From Dyella tabacisoli (GTDB lineage: Bacteria; Pseudomonadota; Gammaproteobacteria; Xanthomonadales; Rhodanobacteraceae): 64,000 nucleotides of DNA. The stretch covers positions 336,380 through 400,379 of the forward strand of contig NZ_KZ857175.1 in assembly GCF_003350925.1 (NCBI RefSeq), written 5' to 3'. The translations under genes and the position numbers were made by a program. The notes under the pieces are model-generated. The model did no database searches and was not told where the DNA came from. It saw only the letters and a program-made list of their open reading frames with translations. Below are positions 57,285 to 64,000 of this stretch, piece by piece. Positions within the stretch are counted from its first letter, which is position 1. The number at the start of each line of letters is the position of its first letter.

Positions 57285-59498
57285 CTAGGTGACGAATAAA
57301 GTGGCCGCCTGACGACCGAACGGCAGGTATTCCTGCAGCCTGAGCTGCAGGTTCTTCAGCCGTTGCGGTTGTTTGAGGTGGCAGTAGGCGCCCATTTCCG
57401 AGCCGTCTTGCGCGCCTTGCAGAATCTGGATCGGCGCATTCAAGTGCAGTTGCAAATAAGCAGGTTGTCCGTACTGTCGTTGGGTGAAAGAAGGCAGCAG
57501 CCACGACACGACGTTGTCGTGAATTGCTTTTAATTGTGCCGCCGAGGGCAGCGCGCCGTTGATGTTGGGCTGGTCGCTCTCGATGGAAATTTCCAGATCC
57601 GGTTGGCAGCGATAGCGGCGCGGCGTGGTCGAGCCGTCCGGCACAAAGCTGAAACGCACGCAGCCTTGCTGGCGGTGCAGTGTCGACACCACGCCGTCGA
57701 ACAAGGTTTCGGTGGCGCTGAGCAGTTGGCGGAAATGGCTGGCGCCGACCACCGTGCTGCGTTCGATCCATGCTGGCGGCCCCCAATTGGGCGAGCCACT
57801 GAGCCCGGTTACTGCCGGTCCATTGACACCATCGATGATGCTGTCGAGCAGCCACAGGCGGCTGTTTTCCAGCGGCGGTATCTGCACCGGCCCACTGATG
57901 CTGAAAATAAGCTCGACGTCGATCGGCGTGTTTTCCTTGTCCACCACTACGCTGGGCAGCACCGGCACGGGTGGTGCGACATTCAGCGCCAGGCCGGGCA
58001 CCAGGGTCGTATGGATCAGGCGTAGCCGGCTCAGGCCATCGGTGACTTGCACGGCGCCTTCCACCAGCAGGCCCGACAAAGTGACGGTAGCCGTCGGATG
58101 CACGCCTTGAATCGTGATCGAGCCTTGCACGTGCGGCCAATGCTGATCGACCGCTTCGATGGTCAAGGTGCCGCCATCGACGGGTTTGATGCTGAGCGCC
58201 TCGACGTAGCTGGCGCTGTCTTGAATCGAAATCAGCACCTCTTGTATGCCTGCCGCCGCAGTCAACGCGGCTGAGATGGTGGCGTAGGTGCCGCCCGTGC
58301 CTACGGTGAACACTTGCAGTCCGGGCAAGTTGCGTTTGAGCAGCCAGTTCTGGCGGTCATAGCCGCCACCGCCGAGTTCGGCGGGAAAGCCGCAAAACGT
58401 GCTGATGCTTACCTGTTTGGGGCCGGACAAACCGGTTGCCTTCCAGGCCGAACCAAAACTCAAACGGCCCAGTGCCACATCCACGCCGACCATGCTCGCC
58501 GGCGGCTGCCGCCATTGCGCCAGGTTCATGCTTTGAATCTGCGCGGGCAGTACCGCGACGCCGTCGGCAACGATGAAAAAACTGCCCGAGGGCGCGCCGG
58601 GCGCCGGCAAGTCCAAGCCGAAACGGCCGTAGTACTGCGTATAGGGCGCGGTGCTCGCACTGGCGGCGTACTGCAACAGATCGTCGTAGAAAGCAGCCGG
58701 GCGAATCGGCCCCGGCAGCAGCGGTTCGGCACTGGGCAAGGTGGCATCGATACCGGGTTGCCAGCGGGTAAACATCGGCGCGTCTTGGCCCAGGCGGCTG
58801 ACATGGAAGCCGCTGCCGCCGCTGGCCGGTTCGGGTCGCGCGGTGGCCTGATAAAGCGGCGAGCTGAAGAGACGCCACAGAAAAATGCCGACGTTGGGAA
58901 TGTTGTGCCAGCCTTCGAGTTGCCGCGGCACGCGCACATCCACCAAGCGCGGTGCATTGTCGAACGGCCCGTTGATGCGATCGATGTTTGGAATATTGCG
59001 CAGGTCGGGTGCATAAAAACTGCCGGGCCGGACGTGATTGCGTACCGCCTGCGTCCAGGCCAGGGTCTGAAAGAATTCACGCACATGCGCCGCCCAGCCG
59101 GTGACGTCGGACGAAAGCTCTTCAAGCATCGGCAAGGTGGTTTTGCGGCGCCGATAGAAAATCGTCTTGGCCACATCGGCGCGGGCGCGCAAGCCGATGG
59201 CCGGCTCAAACGATGGTCCGACCAGATCGGTCGACAAGGCGGCCGTAGTGGTTGACGGCGCGATGCGCGAGGCATCGGTCAGCGGTGTCGACTGCACCAG
59301 GTCGCCGATATACGGCACCACCCACGGCGCGCAGGTTTCGATAAAGAGGTTGTCGTAGTTTTGCGCCAGATCCTCTTCGAGTACGGCGATCTGATCGACG
59401 GTCACCGAGAGCAAGTCTTTCAGCGGGCTGCCCTGCTGCGCATCGCGCAGCCGCGTCCACGCGGGCAGCAAGGCATAGACGGTGTCGATGTCGAACAT
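57285..59498 (-). CDS. Injection-system tail-associated protein with central beta-helix
   Basis: A 737-residue protein. The N-terminal MFDIDTVYALLPAWTRLRDAQQGSPLKDLLSVTVDQIAVLEEDLAQNYDNLFIETCAPWVVPYIGDLV is of the tail-protein type found next to baseplate genes in eCIS-like clusters. A central part (~395-560) has beta-helix-like sequence (FTVGTGGTYATISAALTAAAGI, GTLTIEAVDQHWPHVQGSITI). The C-terminal end contains AYCHLKQPQRLKNLQLRLQEYLPFG. No catalytic motif was seen. It shares one base with the upstream 915-residue gene (TGATG), so translation is coupled. Confidence 0.78.
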   Translation of the reverse strand: MFDIDTVYALLPAWTRLRDAQQGSPLKDLLSVTVDQIAVLEEDLAQNYDNLFIETCAPWVVPYIGDLVQSTPLTDASRIAPSTTTAALSTDLVGPSFEPAIGLRARADVAKTIFYRRRKTTLPMLEELSSDVTGWAAHVREFFQTLAWTQAVRNHVRPGSFYAPDLRNIPNIDRINGPFDNAPRLVDVRVPRQLEGWHNIPNVGIFLWRLFSSPLYQATARPEPASGGSGFHVSRLGQDAPMFTRWQPGIDATLPSAEPLLPGPIRPAAFYDDLLQYAASASTAPYTQYYGRFGLDLPAPGAPSGSFFIVADGVAVLPAQIQSMNLAQWRQPPASMVGVDVALGRLSFGSAWKATGLSGPKQVSISTFCGFPAELGGGGYDRQNWLLKRNLPGLQVFTVGTGGTYATISAALTAAAGIQEVLISIQDSASYVEALSIKPVDGGTLTIEAVDQHWPHVQGSITIQGVHPTATVTLSGLLVEGAVQVTDGLSRLRLIHTTLVPGLALNVAPPVPVLPSVVVDKENTPIDVELIFSISGPVQIPPLENSRLWLLDSIIDGVNGPAVTGLSGSPNWGPPAWIERSTVVGASHFRQLLSATETLFDGVVSTLHRQQGCVRFSFVPDGSTTPRRYRCQPDLEISIESDQPNINGALPSAAQLKAIHDNVVSWLLPSFTQRQYGQPAYLQLHLNAPIQILQGAQDGSEMGAYCHLKQPQRLKNLQLRLQEYLPFGRQAATLFVT

Positions 59499-62245
59499 CA
59501 GCTCATCACTCCCATCGTTACGAGTGGGCCGGGGTCAAGCGTCAGCAACTCGGCCGGCGCGGCGCCCTGGCCGCCGGACGGCGCCGCCGCCGCGACGAGT
59601 ATCTGATTGAGTCCAGCGTATGGGTCATCGCTGCGATAAAGCTGGGTAATCTGCACCGCCTGCACGCCATCGACCGTCTGCGCCACCTCAAGTACTTCGG
59701 ACAGGCTGACCCATTGGCCGAAATACCGCGCCTGAAAACCAAAGGCCGCGCGCAAGGCTTGGGTCACACTTGCCTGCAAGGCGGTCAGGGTGGCCGCATC
59801 GCTGGGCCAAAGCGGATTGATAAGAATATTGATGCCGAGCTGGAAGGTCACCGGCGCATAGGTTTGCAAGTTGACCGGTACGGTCGCATCGCCAAAGTCG
59901 GCCAGGGCCTTGGCGAGATTACCGGCGAGCTGTCCGTTGGCGGGCACGGGGGCGCCGTCGATACCGGCCAGCGTCAACACCACGCCGCGAGTGGTGCCGT
60001 CCCAGGTCCAGGTGGCCAGCGCTTTGGCAATACCGGCAAAACCCAGCGCAAAGTTTTCATAGTCTTTAATGGATACCGCGCGCCCCAGCGTGGAGACGCT
60101 GAGCGGCGCATTGGCACGCGCCTGCTCCTGTGGCTCGGGATCGGCGCCGTCGATTGCCGGCAAGGGATTGGTTACCGACTTCAAGCCGAGCGGACGGCTA
60201 AGCAAGACATTGATCTGGCCGGCATCGACATTGCCGGCATTGCCGATGCCGGTGCGATAGACCGCGCGAATATTCAATGAGCCGGTCGGCAGCCGCGCAC
60301 CATAGGTCACGCCGTCGCCAAACAATACGGTGGTATTGCCGTTCTCGTCGTGGCGCGTGGTGAACACCTGTGCGCGTGGCCCCTGGCCGTATAGCGTATC
60401 GACCTGGGTCCAGGCGAGGTCATTGCAAAACACCTGCAACGTAGAGGCCACGCCGCTGGGTGTAGCCGCCGCGACATAAGTCAGTGGCGGTTGCTTGAGC
60501 GTGAAGCTTTGGAACGAGGCGGACGCATCGCCGCTGCCGAGCAGTTCTTGCACGGTTTTCCCGGCGGTAGCCATGGCGACATTGGCGTAGACGATGACCG
60601 AATTGAGGTCGAAGGCGTGTGTGAGGGCGGTGGCGAAATCGATTGTGGTGTACAGCAACTCGGGAGAGTCATGGGTGTCGGCGACGGTGGTGAGATCGGC
60701 CAGCACCGGGTCGTCCGCAGTGGGCGGCGTCCACAGCAATTGGGTGTCGTCGGTGAATACCGTGCCGCTGAAGCCATCGAGGGTTTGCAGGGTATAGATG
60801 CGCTTACCGTTGGGCGCCTTGAGGCCAAGACTTAGTACCCATAGCTGCTCGCCTGAATTGACATCGCATTCGCCCGAGAAATCCAGCGCCGTCAGTGTCA
60901 CCGTGACACCGGGCGGCACTAGCACCCGTGCTCGTTTGCCAGCCACGATGATGGACTGCCCCGCCGTAAGGCCAGTGATACGCGAGCTCAGTTGAATGCT
61001 GCCGGTATCCAGCGGCTCCATCAGCGGCCGTTCGGCCAGGGCGATGAATTCGCTCTGCGCATACACCGCTGCGGTGCTCGGCGAGAACCATTGCATATCT
61101 ATGCCGGCTATGCCGACACGAGTGACCCGACCAGTCAAGCCGTAATCGGCCTGGTTGGTATCGGCGGTGGAGGTCACGTGATAGAGCTGCGCCGGCGGCT
61201 TGATGTTGTAGCCTGCATCGGCGAGTACGATCCATCCCCCGTTGGTAATTTGCGGATACACCGCATCGAGATAGATATACGGCTGTCCTACCGCCAGCGG
61301 CGCGTCGGTCCAACTGTTTTGGCGGGTGGAATAGACGCCGTCGTCGACTTTATAGGTTTTTGGATTCCATTCACCGACACGTTGAGCTATCGGCAGGGCG
61401 AGCCATTTCTGCGCGTTATAACCAAACAACGACGCTTGCCGCCGCAGCACGAATACTTGGGGTGGCACGGAGGGGATTGTCGCTGTATCCAGTGCCAGTG
61501 CAATTTCCAGGGTGACGTGGGTAAAACCTCGCGCGGCATTGACCTCGACGGCGGCAATGCGGCGGAAATCCCAGTCGTCGGCGTCGTTGTGGGTAATTTT
61601 TTCGCTGCCGATCAGCACCAGCGGATCGCCCGGCTTGAGGTTGAGCGAAGTACCTTGCAGCCAGATATCCAGATCGCCGTATTTGGGAATAGCGGTTTGC
61701 GTCAGCCGCGGCGTCAGTGCGCTGAAGGCCCGCTGCGCGATGATGCCTTCGATGGATTCGTAAGCTTGCGCCTGTTGCCCAGGCCCTGGTGTGCTTTGCA
61801 CCAAGGTGCCGCTGGGTAGTTTTAATGTGGTCGGTGTGCCGGCGGTGGTTTCCATGCCGAAGGCGAGCGAGGTATGCGCCGCTACGCCGGGGCTTAACTC
61901 GTAACCGATCAGCCGGGCGAGTTCCAGAATAGAGCGGCGCTCGGTGGCGGTGCGCAGATACGATTCTTGCGCGAACTGCTGCTGATAAAACGTATGGATG
62001 TCCGCGACGACGGCGAACGCATCCAGCACCGCGATGGAAAAATCATCGCTGGTGCGCGCGGTGAGCGGCGCCAGCGCCGGGCGGTTGGTATCGGACAGCC
62101 CGGCCAGCATGCTGCGCAAAAAAGTAGTGTAGTTGCCTACGCGCACAGAGATCGTTGGCAGGCCGGGGCGATTGTCGATGCCACTCGGTGTCGATGCGGT
62201 GACCCCGGCGCAGGCGCCGCAGCCGATGTTGGTCTGCGCGCTCAT
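59498..62245 (-). CDS. Baseplate J-like protein of a contractile injection system (1)
   Basis: A 915-residue protein similar in type to the putative baseplate assembly family of eCIS and phage-tail-like clusters (Afp11/Pvc11, gpJ). Features are LPTISVRVGNYTTFLRSMLAGL near the N-terminus, DAFAVVADIHTFYQQQFAQESYLRTATERRSILELARLIGYE, and the J-type C-terminal region SVSTLGRAVSIKDYENFALGFAGIAKA with FQARYFGQWVSLSEVLEVAQTVDGVQAVQI. It overlaps the upstream partial gene by ATGA and the downstream gene by one base. It should build the wedge around the spike. Confidence 0.85.
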   Translation of the reverse strand: MSAQTNIGCGACAGVTASTPSGIDNRPGLPTISVRVGNYTTFLRSMLAGLSDTNRPALAPLTARTSDDFSIAVLDAFAVVADIHTFYQQQFAQESYLRTATERRSILELARLIGYELSPGVAAHTSLAFGMETTAGTPTTLKLPSGTLVQSTPGPGQQAQAYESIEGIIAQRAFSALTPRLTQTAIPKYGDLDIWLQGTSLNLKPGDPLVLIGSEKITHNDADDWDFRRIAAVEVNAARGFTHVTLEIALALDTATIPSVPPQVFVLRRQASLFGYNAQKWLALPIAQRVGEWNPKTYKVDDGVYSTRQNSWTDAPLAVGQPYIYLDAVYPQITNGGWIVLADAGYNIKPPAQLYHVTSTADTNQADYGLTGRVTRVGIAGIDMQWFSPSTAAVYAQSEFIALAERPLMEPLDTGSIQLSSRITGLTAGQSIIVAGKRARVLVPPGVTVTLTALDFSGECDVNSGEQLWVLSLGLKAPNGKRIYTLQTLDGFSGTVFTDDTQLLWTPPTADDPVLADLTTVADTHDSPELLYTTIDFATALTHAFDLNSVIVYANVAMATAGKTVQELLGSGDASASFQSFTLKQPPLTYVAAATPSGVASTLQVFCNDLAWTQVDTLYGQGPRAQVFTTRHDENGNTTVLFGDGVTYGARLPTGSLNIRAVYRTGIGNAGNVDAGQINVLLSRPLGLKSVTNPLPAIDGADPEPQEQARANAPLSVSTLGRAVSIKDYENFALGFAGIAKALATWTWDGTTRGVVLTLAGIDGAPVPANGQLAGNLAKALADFGDATVPVNLQTYAPVTFQLGINILINPLWPSDAATLTALQASVTQALRAAFGFQARYFGQWVSLSEVLEVAQTVDGVQAVQITQLYRSDDPYAGLNQILVAAAAPSGGQGAAPAELLTLDPGPLVTMGVMS

Positions 62246-64000
62246 TGGCCGCCCCGCACTGTCAGGTTCAACACGCCATGGCCTGGGAAATTCGGGTCGT
62301 TATCGCAACGCGGTATTTCGATCGACGCGAATTTCAACTTCCACTGATTCAAACCATCGTCGCTGGCTTGATAAAGCCGCTCGAAACGAGTGATTTCGAC
62401 GGCATCCACGCCCGGTACCGCTTGCGCCAGCGCGTATAGATTGCTGAGGTAAAGCGTTTCGCCGAAGTTGTGCAGATCGGGGTTGAAGAAGGCCGGGCTG
62501 CCATCGCTGCGGGTGCCGGTGCCGAACAAGCGCCGCAGTTCGATCTCGATATCGGCGCGGAACCACGGTACCCGTACACACACCTGCATATCGATGCGCA
62601 GCGGCACCATCGACGGCGCGTTGACTTGCAAGTCATGCCCAATCACCCGATAGCGCTCCAGATACGAACGGATGGCCGTGGTGAAGGGCGCGTCTACGGG
62701 CAGGCCATCGGGCCGGTCGACCGTATCGAATACGGTGTACCAGCTACCGGTCCAGCGAAAATCCGCCGAGGCCGCCGATACCAGCGGGTTGCGCAGCGAC
62801 ACGGCGGCGTAATCGGCCGATGTCACCGCACGCTCTTGCACCAGGAACGCGGCCGGAGCGGCCTGCAGCACGCTGTCGATGCTTTCCGGGTCGATGCCGC
62901 CCTGCGCGGGCAGCGGGTTGGTGACCGATAGAATGCCCGGCGGCAAGGCGCCGGACAGCGGCGTCGCCACATGCGCGATGCTGTTGGCGCCGACCAGCCC
63001 GGCGACGCCGTTGCCGATGCGGTATGCCGTAGCAAACGTGTCGCCAGCGACAGGACGCAGACCGTATTCGTCGTCGCCAAAACGCAATCGCGCCAACATG
63101 TCGCTGTCGATTTCCACCACGACATCCGCCGATGTCGGGGTGCTTTCCAACAGATCGTGACGCGCGGTCCATAGCTCTGTGCCGCCGGCCCCCGTACTGG
63201 CCAGGGCCATGGCCGGCAGCGTGTTGGCGATGTCCCATTGCATCGCGGCGCTGGCTGGCGCGGCGGGATCGAACGGAAGCAAAGCCGCCTCCGGCTGACC
63301 TTCAAACATGCTGTCGACGATGACATGTCCCTGCTGGGTCAATGGCCATTGCGCCAACGACGGATTGAATCGCGCGGGGATGGCATTGGGCGGGGCAGGC
63401 TGGCAGTTGTCGCCGGCGCAGGCACTCACGGCATACAAGGTGGGCTCGGGCATGGTGCCGAGGCTTTCCACCGCCTGGCTCAAGCCGTGATCGGCAAGTA
63501 CCACATTGCCCCAGGCGATGCTCAACTTATCCAGCGGAACACCGCCGTGCGCGGCATCCGATAGCGAGGAAATGCACAGCGGAAAAGTGAGGGCGTCGGC
63601 ATTGTCCCAAGTAATGTCGACAATCGAGGCGCCGGTAACCGGATCGGTTTTTACCGGTTGTCCCGGCAACGGATCTTGCGTGACCACACGCAGCGCCTGG
63701 CGGTGCGAGGCGTCGGCATCGGCGGCAAGGCCGGTGGTGGGGCTGCGCATTTCTTGCAGGATCAATACGCGGCCGCGCAGATCGATGGCGGTGGCCGGTG
63801 CGAGCAAGGTGGCGCTGGTGCTGCCGCGCGGCAGGCAGCAGCGCGCGTCGCCCCAGGTATAGAAGTTGATCGTGTTGAGCGAGCTGTAGAGCACCAGGTC
63901 GTGCATGGTTTCAAAGCAAGTCGGTGCCGCAGAGAGCGCCGCCTGGCGATTAGCCAGATCGATGACGGTGGTGTTCGATAGCCGGGTCAGTAGCAAGCTG
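62242..64000 (-). CDS. Baseplate J-like protein (2), 5' end outside the window
   Basis: The C-terminal 586 or so residues of a second baseplate protein; the start lies beyond the window edge. It shares the J-type C-terminal pattern with its neighbour: FLVQERAVTSADYAAVSLRNPLV, then FTTAIRSYLERYRVIGHDLQVNAPSMVPLRIDMQVCV and LYALAQAVPGVDAVEITRFERLY. The QSFTL-like middle, WTARHDLLESTPTSADVVVEID and RFGDDEYGLRPVAGDTF, is also typical. Family members are about 850-900 residues, so roughly one third is missing. It overlaps the downstream J-like gene by 4 bp. Confidence 0.82.
   Translation of the reverse strand, partial: SLLLTRLSNTTVIDLANRQAALSAAPTCFETMHDLVLYSSLNTINFYTWGDARCCLPRGSTSATLLAPATAIDLRGRVLILQEMRSPTTGLAADADASHRQALRVVTQDPLPGQPVKTDPVTGASIVDITWDNADALTFPLCISSLSDAAHGGVPLDKLSIAWGNVVLADHGLSQAVESLGTMPEPTLYAVSACAGDNCQPAPPNAIPARFNPSLAQWPLTQQGHVIVDSMFEGQPEAALLPFDPAAPASAAMQWDIANTLPAMALASTGAGGTELWTARHDLLESTPTSADVVVEIDSDMLARLRFGDDEYGLRPVAGDTFATAYRIGNGVAGLVGANSIAHVATPLSGALPPGILSVTNPLPAQGGIDPESIDSVLQAAPAAFLVQERAVTSADYAAVSLRNPLVSAASADFRWTGSWYTVFDTVDRPDGLPVDAPFTTAIRSYLERYRVIGHDLQVNAPSMVPLRIDMQVCVRVPWFRADIEIELRRLFGTGTRSDGSPAFFNPDLHNFGETLYLSNLYALAQAVPGVDAVEITRFERLYQASDDGLNQWKLKFASIEIPRCDNDPNFPGHGVLNLTVRGGQ

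Noticed and set aside
53150-64000. Complete prophage
   Set aside because: No integrase, repressor, terminase, capsid or lysis gene is visible in the window; only baseplate and tail-type genes are present.

Overview
The window comes from a high-GC gammaproteobacterium, most probably of the order Xanthomonadales/Lysobacterales and perhaps the Rhodanobacteraceae (Dyella- or Rhodanobacter-like). This is inferred from gene order and protein character: purH-fis-(zinc ribbon/DUF3426)-prmA-accC-accB-aroQ-tlpA-dsbD, hemD-hemX-hemY, polA next to a DUF2782 gene, and a polA-linked sRNA whose architecture matches Xanthomonas sX13. No rRNA, tRNA, CRISPR array, insertion sequence or prophage integrase was seen.

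Layout. 1-7.5 kb: MATE exporter, signal peptide peptidase SppA, small lipoprotein, SDR oxidoreductase, a group of DnaA-box-like sites, a DUF4124 protein, a DegV protein and an AMP-nucleosidase-type enzyme. 7.5-14.4 kb: membrane protein, ygiC/ygiB-like pair, SrkA-like kinase, MenI-like thioesterase, ferredoxin-reductase, YibN-like rhodanese, lipoprotein, second thioesterase. 14.5-17.8 kb: hemD-hemX-hemY. 18.4-24 kb: uvrD, an sX13-like sRNA, polA, DUF2782 protein. 24.5-33.3 kb: transporters, carboxylesterase, LysR regulator, and a three-gene MBOAT/SGNH/hydrolase operon. 33.6-43.9 kb: the purH-to-dsbD housekeeping block. 44-49.2 kb: DMT exporter, GST and a divergent MocR regulator, a two-domain thioredoxin-like protein and a cupin. 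49.2-51.3 kb: an AT-richer patch with an orphan secreted protein, REP-like repeats and a broken cupin copy. 51.3-53 kb: cutA, a DUF3224 protein and an AraC regulator. 53.1-64 kb: the distal part of a contractile-injection-system (phage-tail-like, eCIS-type) operon that runs out of the window. It holds two baseplate J-type proteins, a beta-helix protein, a DUF6519-type beta-helix protein and a LysM-like protein.

The most interesting signal is non-coding. An element of about 350 bp occurs three times (near 8.1-8.4, 29.2-29.5 and 47.2-47.6 kb). Each copy starts at a stop codon and has the same orientation as the gene it follows. Its hairpins keep pairing through compensatory base changes. Its terminal GC-rich hairpin occurs in compact, forward and reversed forms, with a relative downstream of sppA. 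The 3' ends of the host genes show G/T-biased wobble usage. Other repeat systems are a GTTCCCC heptamer in four arrays, one inside uvrD in frame, and a REP-like TAGGTTGGGG element that supplies stop codons or C-termini to neighbouring genes.

All family assignments rest on reading the translated sequence and recalling family motifs. No database search was possible.
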